The notes beneath the pieces are model-generated. The model worked only from the letters and a program-made list of their open reading frames with translations. It ran no database searches and was not told where the DNA came from. Both the position numbers and the translations under genes were made by a program. 64,000 bases of DNA from Bacteroidia bacterium (lineage in GTDB: Bacteria; Bacteroidota; Bacteroidia; Flavobacteriales; Flavobacteriaceae): positions 49,241-113,240 of the forward strand of contig JAUIKY010000007.1 of NCBI GenBank assembly GCA_030430535.1, in the 5' to 3' direction. Shown in pieces: positions 9,482 to 17,218 of the stretch (positions within the stretch are counted from its first letter, which is position 1; every line of letters begins with the position of its first letter).

Positions 9482-10114
9482 ATGGATGGACTAGAGTTAC
9501 TAAAGAAAGACTGGAATAAGCAACCGGAGCACAAGAAGCTTACGGTTGGCGAAATATACCCGATGCTGCACAAAAAATCGTCTTCAATTGTGAAGACCTT
9601 GTTTTACATTAGTGTGGCCGAATTGGTGTTTTGGATTTTAATCAATACCGTTCCGTATTTTACATCTGACTCGTTCAGAGAACGATTGGATACCGTATAT
9701 GCTGATGATGGAACTTTTACCGTGCTTACTGTTTTTGGCTATGCCGTAATTCTCTTGTTTATTTTTCTGTTGTTTAAATCTTATAAATCCATTTCGGTAA
9801 CCGATAGTGCCAAGCAGCTAATGGAAAGCATTTTGCGCACCCGAAAAATAGTAAAATACTATGTGCTTTATAATTTAATAGTTGCAGGAGGCTCGCTGCT
9901 TTTCGGTTTTTATTTTGCGTTTACCCATAATCCTGAATTGGCCGATCAAGTAGCCCATTTTAGCCGGGAACAAACCATAATGGCCACGGCTGTGGTGGTC
10001 ATTTCAACAGTGGTGTTTATACTTATTATTTGGTTGTTTTACAGGCTTATTTATGGTTTGTTGCTAAAACGCTTAAACCGAAACTACAAAGAGCTTAAAA
10101 AGCTTGATGTTTAA
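9482..10114 (+). CDS. Four-helix membrane protein downstream of ECF sigma factor (possible anti-sigma partner)
   Basis: 210 residues. An N-terminal cytosolic segment of about 38 residues (MDGLELLKKDWNKQ) is followed by two pairs of hydrophobic helices near 38-58, 82-102, 128-148 and 168-195, then a basic tail. The order sigma gene, then membrane protein, separated by 4 bp, suggests a regulatory partner, but no zinc-binding anti-sigma motif (HxxxCxxC) is present. I do not recognise a characterised family. The stop codon shares the tetranucleotide TTAA with the stop of the convergent anti-sigma gene. Confidence 0.75.
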   Translation: MDGLELLKKDWNKQPEHKKLTVGEIYPMLHKKSSSIVKTLFYISVAELVFWILINTVPYFTSDSFRERLDTVYADDGTFTVLTVFGYAVILLFIFLLFKSYKSISVTDSAKQLMESILRTRKIVKYYVLYNLIVAGGSLLFGFYFAFTHNPELADQVAHFSREQTIMATAVVVISTVVFILIIWLFYRLIYGLLLKRLNRNYKELKKLDV

Positions 10115-10911
10115 GATTTAACTACACCAAGAGTATAAAGTTGCTCCATGGTTGGGGTTTCGCTTCCGCCGGCAGGTTCTAAAGTGATACCAAAGGCTTC
10201 ACTCTCGTTGGTGTTTTCAATTTCGAAAATTTTGTTTTCATCGGAAATGAAATCGTCAATAGTGCCCAAACTGGTTGGTGTTAACGGGCTTAATTTTAAC
10301 GACCAAACTTGGTAAACGGTGCCCTGGGGAGGTTCGGGAAGCCCTTGCGCATCCAAGAATATGCGGTTTGATGTTTTATCCCAATACACTTTGGCGTAAG
10401 TGCTCGAAAAATGGCCTTGTCCTGCCAATGGCACTTGGGTGATGTTTTCGTCCCTTAACACCGAAATTAAAGTGTTGGCTTCCTCTAAACTGGTTTTTGA
10501 AAGTTCTATTTGCGTTTCCAGTAAGTCTATTTGTGTGTTTGAAATTTTTATATCGCTTTCCAGTTGTCTGTTTTCGTTGGCGAACCACATAAGCCCTAGG
10601 CCCAAAATAATGGCGGCGGCCCAACCAGTGTAAGTTATCCAATTGTATTTTGGTTTGGTGATTGAAACGACTTTGCCCGATTTACTTAAGCCTAAATGGT
10701 CTTTTACGGCCTGGAATATTTTTGATCGGTTTGTAGCGGGAGCTGCAGCTGATGTTAATTTAATGGCAGCCGATTCTATTTCAAGAACTTCCTGTAAAAT
10801 TTCCGGATGCTCCATCATCATACCGTAGACCTCCTGATTTTCTTTTTCAGAAAGAACACCGGCTACGTATAGCTCCAAAATACCAGATTCTATGTAGGTT
10901 TTAATGTCCAT
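10111..10911 (-). CDS. Anti-sigma factor, RskA-like
   Basis: 266 residues with a cytosolic N-terminal helical domain (about 1-75, ILELYVAGVLSEKE, the segment that holds the sigma factor in this family). One transmembrane helix lies near 90-112 (WITYTGWAAAIILGLGLMWF), followed by a coiled coil of about 40 residues and a periplasmic RskA-type beta domain (VYWDKTSNRIFL, PPQGTVYQVW). Its ATG lies 1 bp after the stop of the sigma gene upstream, so the two are translationally coupled. RskA-type proteins bind their sigma factor at the inner membrane and release it after proteolysis. Confidence 0.88.
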   Translation of the reverse strand: MDIKTYIESGILELYVAGVLSEKENQEVYGMMMEHPEILQEVLEIESAAIKLTSAAAPATNRSKIFQAVKDHLGLSKSGKVVSITKPKYNWITYTGWAAAIILGLGLMWFANENRQLESDIKISNTQIDLLETQIELSKTSLEEANTLISVLRDENITQVPLAGQGHFSSTYAKVYWDKTSNRIFLDAQGLPEPPQGTVYQVWSLKLSPLTPTSLGTIDDFISDENKIFEIENTNESEAFGITLEPAGGSETPTMEQLYTLGVVKS

Positions 10912-10912
10912 T

Positions 10913-11443
10913 TTAATTCAATACCAAATTTCTCAATTCTTTAATACAATTCCTGTTTCTTGTTTTTATGGTGCCCACAGGCATGTTTAGGGCTTCGGAA
11001 GCTTCAGTTTGAGTATAGCCCCTAAAATAGAGCAGTTCGATGACAGATTTACATTTTTCGGCTAGCTTGTCTACAAACTTTTTAATGCCAATGGCATCGG
11101 TCTTTTGGTCTAAACTTTCTCCCGTTGCAATTATATCTACGAAAAAATCGGAGTCAAGGTTTTGTTTCGATTTTTTGAAAGCCTTAGAACGCGTTTTGTC
11201 TATGGCGGCGTTTCGTGCAATATTTAAAATCCAAGTAAAAAACCGCCCCTTGCTGCTTGAATAAGTATCTGCCTTGTGCCATGCTTTTATAAAAACATCT
11301 TGCATCACTTCTTCGGCAATAGCATGGTCTCTCACAATATTGAAAATGACGCCGTGCATGCTTTCACTATACATATTGTATAGGCTTTCAAAAGCTTTTT
11401 CGTCTTTTTTTTGAAATTGAACTACAAGGAAGTCTAAGTCCAT
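10913..11443 (-). CDS. ECF-type sigma factor paired with RskA-like anti-sigma
   Basis: 176 residues from the ATG at 11443 (MDLDFLVVQFQKKDEKAFE). An extension to 11482 is possible, but it would start inside the terminator hairpin downstream of sodC. Region 2 is about 8-75 (EEVMQDVFIKAWHKADTY, FFTWILNIARN). Region 4 is about 115-172, with the HTH GYTQTEASEALNMPVGTIKTR. It resembles SigK-type ECF factors controlled by RskA. The anti-sigma gene follows directly. sodC lies upstream on the same strand, but a strong hairpin separates it. Confidence 0.92.
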   Translation of the reverse strand: MDLDFLVVQFQKKDEKAFESLYNMYSESMHGVIFNIVRDHAIAEEVMQDVFIKAWHKADTYSSSKGRFFTWILNIARNAAIDKTRSKAFKKSKQNLDSDFFVDIIATGESLDQKTDAIGIKKFVDKLAEKCKSVIELLYFRGYTQTEASEALNMPVGTIKTRNRNCIKELRNLVLN

Positions 11444-11466
11444 AAAGGGGAATCGATTAAAGAATA

Positions 11467-11500
11467 AAGCCAAGATAATCAATAAAAATTATCTTGGCTT
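11467..11500 (-). terminator. Rho-independent terminator after sodC
   Basis: A perfect 13-bp inverted repeat (AAGCCAAGATAAT / ATTATCTTGGCTT) with an 8-base loop lies 24 bp downstream of the sodC stop. In the minus-strand transcript it is followed by a T-rich tract. It uncouples sodC from the sigma/anti-sigma pair. Confidence 0.75.
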
Positions 11501-11523
11501 AGTTATTAGAGTTTTTGTTTTTG

Positions 11524-12099
11524 TTATTCTATGATTCCGGCGCAACTTACTCTAGCTCCTGCAGCACCAGAAGGCTGGGAAGTAAAATCGTCGGCCCCGG
11601 CATGAACAATGATGGCTTTGCCAACAATGTTTTTGTTTTCGTCGTCGCAACCAATGCACCACTCATCAGTAGTAAACGAAATGGTGCCGTTACCATTTTC
11701 ATCGGCAGTAAAGTTTCCAATATCTCCTTTGTGGTAACCTTCGGCAGCGCCCCATTTTCCGTGAGGTTGTGCGGTTGGGTTCCAGTGGCCACCGGCCGAT
11801 GTGCCATCGGGAGCAGAACAATCAGACGATTCGTGGATGTGAATAGCATGTTGCCCAGCTTCAAGTCCGCTGATTATGGCCGTCATGCTCACTTGTCCAT
11901 CTTCTTCCTTAAAAACCACGTTACCGCTAACGTTACTGTCGCTTTTTGCGGCCAAGGTCATTTTAATTTTTTTAGGTGCTTGGGTGGCTACTTCGGTTGT
12001 TTCGGTTTCAGTCTCCATGGTTTTGGTCTCTTTTTTTTCATTTTTACAAGACACAAATCCTATGGCTAAGGCAATTATCGCTATGCTTATTTTTTTCAT
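11524..12099 (-). CDS. sodC: Cu/Zn superoxide dismutase, lipoprotein
   Basis: 191 residues. The signal peptide ends in the lipobox GFVSC (Cys19), followed by a charged linker rich in E/T/K, so the enzyme is membrane-anchored outside the cytosol. The catalytic domain shows HAIHIHESSDCSAPDG (copper ligands and a disulfide Cys), GGHWNPTAQPHG (zinc/copper His) and IIVHAGADDF with the C-terminal Arg in GARVSCAGII. It dismutates superoxide to peroxide and oxygen. It is transcribed away from hemN, and both promoters lie in the 115-bp gap between them. Confidence 0.95.
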   Translation of the reverse strand: MKKISIAIIALAIGFVSCKNEKKETKTMETETETTEVATQAPKKIKMTLAAKSDSNVSGNVVFKEEDGQVSMTAIISGLEAGQHAIHIHESSDCSAPDGTSAGGHWNPTAQPHGKWGAAEGYHKGDIGNFTADENGNGTISFTTDEWCIGCDDENKNIVGKAIIVHAGADDFTSQPSGAAGARVSCAGIIE

Positions 12100-12123
12100 G
12101 ATGTTTATATTTTTAGGTTCATT

Positions 12124-12155
12124 CGAAAGTAAAACAATAATAAAACAATTACAAA
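12124..12155 (-). promoter_or_regulatory. Predicted sodC promoter (TTTG-N20-TACTTTCG)
   Basis: On the minus strand TTTG (12152-12155) and TACTTTCG (12124-12131) are separated by 20 bp, close to the Bacteroidota -33/-7 pattern, and lie about 25 bp upstream of the sodC ATG. One base departs from TAnnTTTG. Confidence 0.5.
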
Positions 12156-12162
12156 TTACAGA

Positions 12163-12206
12163 TTGACTTATATCATATTTTTATGTGTCGGATTCGCTTA
12201 ATTTTG
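12163..12206 (+). promoter_or_regulatory. hemN promoter: Fnr/Crp-type site plus -7 element
   Basis: TTGACTTATATCAT (12163-12176) is an Fnr-like palindrome, and TAATTTTG (12199-12206) is a perfect TAnnTTTG element. Their centres are 33 bp apart, the same spacing as at four other promoters in this window. The implied transcription start near 12210 leaves only about 5 bases before the ATG at 12215. It therefore favours the in-frame ATG at 12224 as the hemN start. Confidence 0.7.
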
Positions 12207-12223
12207 ACTTTTAAATGTTAGGT

Positions 12224-13588
12224 ATGTTACAATCATTAGTCAATAAATACAATATTGCGGGGCCACGGTATACCAGCTACCCAACGGTGCCGTATTGGAA
12301 TCCGGATACTTTTTCTTCGGAAAAATGGAAAGATTCATTGGTAAAATCGTTTAACGAAAGTAATACCGATGAGGGTATAAGTCTTTATATCCATTTGCCG
12401 TTTTGCGAAAGTTTGTGTACGTTTTGCGGTTGCAATAAGCGCATTACTAAGCAACATAGCGTAGAGTCGCCATACATTGAAGCGGTTTTGAAAGAATGGA
12501 AACTTTATTTGGAGTTGTTAGGTGAAAAGCCCAAAATAAAGGAAATGCACTTGGGGGGCGGTACGCCAACATTTTTTAGTACTGAAAATTTAAAACGGTT
12601 AATTAACGGTATTTTGAAGACTTCGGAAGTTACCGAAAACCACGAATTCAGTTTTGAAGGCCACCCCAACAATACCACAACCGCACATTTACAAGTGCTT
12701 TACGATTTGGGATTTCGGCGAGTGAGTTTTGGTGTTCAGGATTATAATGAAACTGTGCAAAAAGCCATTCATCGTATCCAGCCTTTTGAACATGTAAAAC
12801 GTGTTACTGACGCTGCTCGAAAAATAGGCTATACCTCGGTGGGGCACGATATTATTTTTGGTTTGCCATTCCAAACTTTAGAGCACGTTCAGCAAACCAT
12901 TTTAAAAACCAAGGCATTGTTGCCCGACCGTTTGGCATTTTATAGCTATGCGCATGTACCGTGGATTAAAGGTAATGGGCAACGTGGATTTGATGAGGCC
13001 GATTTACCATCGGCAAAACTAAAACGGCAGCAATACGAATTAGGAAAAAAACTGTTGGCCGAGGTGGGCTACACCGAAGTGGGCATGGACCATTTCGCCT
13101 TGAAAACCGATAGCCTTTGCCAATCGATGAAAAATGGGAGTTTACACCGAAATTTTATGGGCTATACGGCATCAAAAACCCAAGCTATGATTGGGTTGGG
13201 CGTATCGTCCATAAGCGATAGTTGGTATGGGTTTTCGCAAAATGTAAAGAAAATTGAGGATTACTACCGCTTGTTGGGTGAAAATACCATTCCGGTGTAT
13301 CGCGGACATATTTTAAGTGATGAAGATTTGATAATCCGAAAACATATTCTTAACTTAATGTGTCAATTTAAAACATCCTGGCGCGATAAAACCTTGCATT
13401 TCAAGGAAATTCCAGATGTACTTATTAAGTTAAGTGAAATGGAAAAAGACCAATTGCTAAGCATAAACGTCCACGGTATTGAGGTTACTGCGATAGGAAG
13501 GCCATTTGTTAGAAATATATGTATGGCCTTCGATGTGCTATTGCAGCGCAAGCAGCCCGATACGCAATTGTTTTCCATGACCGTTTAA
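12224..13588 (+). CDS. hemN: Oxygen-independent coproporphyrinogen III oxidase
   Basis: Radical-SAM enzyme converting coproporphyrinogen III to protoporphyrinogen IX without O2, in heme synthesis. It is 454 residues from the ATG at 12224 (MLQSLVNKYN); an ATG three codons earlier is also possible. N-terminal GPRYTSYPT is family-typical. The iron-sulfur motif CESLCTFCGC lies near residue 60, followed by the SAM-binding GGGTPT and a C-terminal HemN domain. The upstream Fnr-type site fits anaerobic or microaerobic induction. The universal stress gene begins 29 bp after the stop and probably shares the transcript. Confidence 0.96.
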   Translation: MLQSLVNKYNIAGPRYTSYPTVPYWNPDTFSSEKWKDSLVKSFNESNTDEGISLYIHLPFCESLCTFCGCNKRITKQHSVESPYIEAVLKEWKLYLELLGEKPKIKEMHLGGGTPTFFSTENLKRLINGILKTSEVTENHEFSFEGHPNNTTTAHLQVLYDLGFRRVSFGVQDYNETVQKAIHRIQPFEHVKRVTDAARKIGYTSVGHDIIFGLPFQTLEHVQQTILKTKALLPDRLAFYSYAHVPWIKGNGQRGFDEADLPSAKLKRQQYELGKKLLAEVGYTEVGMDHFALKTDSLCQSMKNGSLHRNFMGYTASKTQAMIGLGVSSISDSWYGFSQNVKKIEDYYRLLGENTIPVYRGHILSDEDLIIRKHILNLMCQFKTSWRDKTLHFKEIPDVLIKLSEMEKDQLLSINVHGIEVTAIGRPFVRNICMAFDVLLQRKQPDTQLFSMTV

Positions 13589-13617
13589 ACCAAGTTTCAC
13601 CCTAAAATTAAGTAAAA

Positions 13618-14451
13618 ATGAAAACCATAATAATTCCAGTCGATTTTTCAGAACAATCAGAATATGCATTAAAAACGGCAGCCCAGCTCGCCAAAAAGTT
13701 TGATGCCGAATTATTGGTGTTGCACATGCTTGAAATGTCTGATATTATGCTTTCAGCTTCAGGTGGTATGCAAAACCAAAAAACCATGTTTTTCCTTCAG
13801 TTGGCCGAACAAAAGTTTGAGGAATTTTTAAAAAAGGACTACTTAAAAGGCGTTCGAATCAAACCTATTATTAAACATTTTAAGGTGTTTAGCGAGGTTA
13901 ACGATGTGGCTATTGAAAACAATGCCGACCTTATTGTTATGGGGTCTCACGGTGCCTCTGGGTTTAAAGAGTTTTTTGTGGGGTCTAATACCGAGCGGGT
14001 GGTGCGCCATTCGGAAATTCCGGTGCTTGTGGTTAAAAATGATGTAAAGACTACTGATTATAAATCGGGTGTATTTGCTTGCGATTTTTCAGAGGAAGCT
14101 ATTGAACCTTATTTGAAAGCAGATCGGTTTTTTAGAAAAATGGGAGCAAAAATGAATTTGGTTTATGTGAATTTGCCTAATGAACGATTTAAGAGTACTG
14201 CAGAAATTGAAAAACGGGTGGTTAACTTTTTTACCAAAGCTGAACGAAGTTTGGATAAAATGGCGGATGTGAGTTATGTTTCAGACTATACGGTTGAGGC
14301 AGGCATTTTGAACTTCGCCAATAAAATACATGCCGATATCATTGCTATTCCAACCCATGGCCGAAAAGGCTTGGCACACTTTTTTGAAGGCAGTGTAGGG
14401 GAAGATGTGGCCAACCATGCCAATTTACCTGTTGTAACTTTTAAGATATAG
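13618..14451 (+). CDS. Universal stress protein with tandem Usp domains
   Basis: 277 residues. The N-terminal Usp domain (about 1-140) begins IIIPVDFSEQSEYALKTA and ends with the nucleotide-binding pattern VMGSHGASGFKEFFVGSNTE, that is G-x2-G-x9-G-(S/T), so it probably binds ATP. The second Usp-like domain (about 148-277) starts GVFACDFSEEA and ends with IPTHGRKGLAHFFEGSVGE. It lies 29 bp behind hemN on the same strand. Usp genes under Anr/Fnr control are known for anaerobic survival in other bacteria, which fits the upstream site. It is convergent with the TolC gene, with 9 bp between the two. Confidence 0.92.
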   Translation: MKTIIIPVDFSEQSEYALKTAAQLAKKFDAELLVLHMLEMSDIMLSASGGMQNQKTMFFLQLAEQKFEEFLKKDYLKGVRIKPIIKHFKVFSEVNDVAIENNADLIVMGSHGASGFKEFFVGSNTERVVRHSEIPVLVVKNDVKTTDYKSGVFACDFSEEAIEPYLKADRFFRKMGAKMNLVYVNLPNERFKSTAEIEKRVVNFFTKAERSLDKMADVSYVSDYTVEAGILNFANKIHADIIAIPTHGRKGLAHFFEGSVGEDVANHANLPVVTFKI

Positions 14452-14460
14452 CGTTTTATT

Positions 14461-15861
14461 TCATAAATCGGGATTGTGAATGGCCAAAATATTGAATAGC
14501 GACGCTTTGGTGTTGAAAAAATCATTTTCTAAAGCAATGGCCTTTAGTTTGGCATCGATAAGTTTCGATTCTCGGGAGTTTACCAAAAACAGTGAGCTTT
14601 CACCTAAAAAGAATTTACGTTCTTCGGCGGTGAGCATTTTGCCATAATCTTCAACAATGGTTTTGGTGTATTGGTTTTGCAGTGAGTAGGATTCCAATTC
14701 CTGGCTTATAGCATCAATTTTATTTTTAAGGCTCACTTTGGTGTTTTGAAGGTCGAAGGTGGTGTTTTGTAACTTAAGGTTGGCCAATTTTAAATCGCCG
14801 CGCTCTTTCCTCAAAAATAATGGGATATAAATGTTAACACCGCTTTTGTGGGCCGAGGTGCTGAACGACCGGGCTACCTCTGGGGTTTGCGATAAAAAAT
14901 TGTACTGCAAGTCGATTTGTGGCAGTAGGTTATTGCGTTTTAGACGTTGTTCAATAGTCAAACTTTTTATTTTGTAGTCCAAAGATTTTAGTTTGGGATG
15001 ATTCTCTACATCAAAGCTTTCAATGTTAAGTTCTGCAGTGTTAAGCGTGGCATCAATGGTTTCAAATGTGTTGGTGTTCGGCACCATGCCATCTTTCAGT
15101 TCAATGGGCGTATCGTTGTTCAGCCACAAAAAATTCGATACGTTCAGTGTCGATTTTACAAATTTTATCCGTGCTTTTTCCAGATTCAGTTTTCTGTTAT
15201 TCAGGGTTATCCGTGCCTCTAAAGTGTCAATAGCCGGTTTGTCTCCCGTTTCAAAGCTCTTTTTTATGCCGTTGAAACGCACTTCGGCATTGGTTAAAAA
15301 GGCTTCGTAAACTTGTTTTTCGTTATAGGTTTTCAGCCAATCAAAATAGGCTAGTGTAGCATCGTATAAAATCTGGTTCACGAGCATTTGGCGGTCTGCT
15401 TTCGCTTGATTAACGTATAATTTAGCTTGCCGTAACATGGCCATACGTTTGTTGGTGAGCAGCCCACGTGCCACTGGAATGGAGACCCCGGCGCTGTATA
15501 GTCCATCGGTAGGTACTGTTGATTCCGGATTCAAATAATAACCTGTGTTTTCCTCAAAATTGCCTTTAAATTCGATACCAAACCATGTCGGGATTTTGAA
15601 TGATGCATTGAGCTTGTCGTAATACTCGGTACCTTTAAATGTTTTTCGGGCGTAATCTACTTCTACTTTAGGGTCGAAAGCCCCACGAGCTTTAAGTAGT
15701 TTGGCCTCGCTTTCCGAAATCACCAAATTGGCCTGTTTTACAATGGGGTGGTAGGCTTTTACGTAGCCCAAGTATTCGGCTAATGAAATGACCGATGTGC
15801 TGTCTTGGGCAGTCAAAAAACCGCTGATTAAAAGTAGAACACCTACAATAAATCGTTTCAT
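14461..15861 (-). CDS. TolC-family outer-membrane efflux protein
   Basis: 466 residues with a signal peptide (cleavage near FLTAQ-DST) and two long helical repeats typical of TolC/OEP channels, with heptad-like stretches around 150-240 and 350-450. It is the outer-membrane exit duct for the ABC-HlyD pair encoded upstream. Its ATG overlaps the stop of the adaptor gene by 4 bp, so the three genes form one operon in the order ABC, adaptor, TolC. Confidence 0.93.
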   Translation of the reverse strand: MKRFIVGVLLLISGFLTAQDSTSVISLAEYLGYVKAYHPIVKQANLVISESEAKLLKARGAFDPKVEVDYARKTFKGTEYYDKLNASFKIPTWFGIEFKGNFEENTGYYLNPESTVPTDGLYSAGVSIPVARGLLTNKRMAMLRQAKLYVNQAKADRQMLVNQILYDATLAYFDWLKTYNEKQVYEAFLTNAEVRFNGIKKSFETGDKPAIDTLEARITLNNRKLNLEKARIKFVKSTLNVSNFLWLNNDTPIELKDGMVPNTNTFETIDATLNTAELNIESFDVENHPKLKSLDYKIKSLTIEQRLKRNNLLPQIDLQYNFLSQTPEVARSFSTSAHKSGVNIYIPLFLRKERGDLKLANLKLQNTTFDLQNTKVSLKNKIDAISQELESYSLQNQYTKTIVEDYGKMLTAEERKFFLGESSLFLVNSRESKLIDAKLKAIALENDFFNTKASLFNILAIHNPDL

Positions 15862-17216
15862 TTTTTATCTGTTTTTGAAGCCGCTTTATTGGTTGATGGT
15901 TGATAGTAGTTAGGCGGGAAACTGTTAACCTGTCTCCAAAGCTCGAACCAAATAGGTACGTCTTCCAATAGTGCTATGGTTCTTGCGCCCGAGCCTACCC
16001 TGATATCTTTTGGCCAAGTGTGGTCGGCTTCATCGGGAGCCAACAATACCCTGTATTTTCCGTTGTCGCTAATAAAGCGTTCAATAGCTGTTATTTTGGC
16101 GCCGTAGGTTCCGTAGGAGGCGTTGGGCCATCCGCTAAAAACAATGGCTGGCCATCCGTCAAACTGCACGCGGACTTTTTCACCAATGTGCAAAAGGGGT
16201 AAATCTATGGGTCTAACGTAAGTTTCAACGGCCAGATCATAATCGGCGGGCATAATCCCTACTAAATCGGCACCTTCTTTAAAAGTAACGCCAACCCCTC
16301 CTGTTACCGCTCTATTGATATAGCCGTCTTGGGGTGCTGTAACATACAGCAGGCTGTTCCGTTTTTTGTAATTCGAGTAGGTGTTTTCCAGTTTGGTAAC
16401 CTGTGCTTTGGTGTCGAATTGGCTAGATTGCGCCGTAAACATATCGCTTTGTGCTTTCGATATTTTATCTGTATAAGTGGCGTTGGTTCTAGATAGCTCC
16501 AATTGCGCATTGATAACTTCGTTTTGGCTGGCCAAATATTTGTTTTCCTGCGAAATTAATTTGGCTTGGGTTTCTTGGAGTTTTAGGCGCTTTTCCTCCA
16601 CGTCCTTTACGGCTTTTAGCCCCTCTTCCTGTAAGGTTTGTGTTCGGTTAAACTGGCGTTCTGCAATGTTCAAGTTGGTTTTTGCGGCTTCTAGATCTAT
16701 GCTGTCACTTTTTACTTTAAGTTGGGCTTGCATCAATTTGTTTTCAGCCTGCTTTAATTTGAGTCTTCGCTCGTTTTGTAATGCAGAAATTTGTCGGTTC
16801 AACGCTTCTACTTTGCCTTCATAAGCTGTAACTGATGATGATTTTGCCAAGATTTGCTCATTGGTGCGTTCAACCAATTGGTCGTCAAAATATTCACTTT
16901 TTATTTCGGAAATCCTTAAAATGGTATCCCCCTTTTTTACAAAATCGCCTTCCTGTACAAACCATTCTTCAATGCGACCAGGAATGGGCGATTGTATGGT
17001 TTGCGGACGTTGGTTAGGTTTTAAAGTGGTTACCAATCCTTGCCCAGTAATATTTTGGGTCCAAGGGAGGAAAAGCACAATAAAGCCAATTATGGCAGCA
17101 GCAAACAGAAATTTGTTAAAGGACTTGTAGTAGGTTTTGTCCATTATTTTTTCTCCAGACTTAAAAACCGTTAAGTCTATTTTTTTATTCAACGGGTTGT
17201 GGGATATGTTGAGCAT
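15858..17216 (-). CDS. HlyD-family membrane-fusion (adaptor) protein
   Basis: 452 residues from the ATG at 17216 (MLNISHNPLNKK). The frame extends upstream, but that part overlaps the ABC gene. A single N-terminal membrane anchor lies near 35-55 (FLFAAAIIGFIVLFLPW). It is followed by a biotinyl-lipoyl half-motif (PIPGRIEEWFVQEGDFVKKGD), a long coiled-coil hairpin of about 170 residues, and a beta-barrel portion (VTAPQDGYINRAVTGGVGV). It bridges the ABC protein and TolC across the periplasm. It starts 2 bp after the ABC stop. The transported substrate is not evident, since no peptidase or small precursor gene is adjacent. Confidence 0.92.
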   Translation of the reverse strand: MLNISHNPLNKKIDLTVFKSGEKIMDKTYYKSFNKFLFAAAIIGFIVLFLPWTQNITGQGLVTTLKPNQRPQTIQSPIPGRIEEWFVQEGDFVKKGDTILRISEIKSEYFDDQLVERTNEQILAKSSSVTAYEGKVEALNRQISALQNERRLKLKQAENKLMQAQLKVKSDSIDLEAAKTNLNIAERQFNRTQTLQEEGLKAVKDVEEKRLKLQETQAKLISQENKYLASQNEVINAQLELSRTNATYTDKISKAQSDMFTAQSSQFDTKAQVTKLENTYSNYKKRNSLLYVTAPQDGYINRAVTGGVGVTFKEGADLVGIMPADYDLAVETYVRPIDLPLLHIGEKVRVQFDGWPAIVFSGWPNASYGTYGAKITAIERFISDNGKYRVLLAPDEADHTWPKDIRVGSGARTIALLEDVPIWFELWRQVNSFPPNYYQPSTNKAASKTDKK

Positions 17217-17218
17217 AC

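Noticed and set aside
11515..12069. A 184-codon frame antisense to sodC
   Set aside because: It is a shadow of the sodC frame with Phe/Ser-rich sequence and no domain; sodC is unambiguous.
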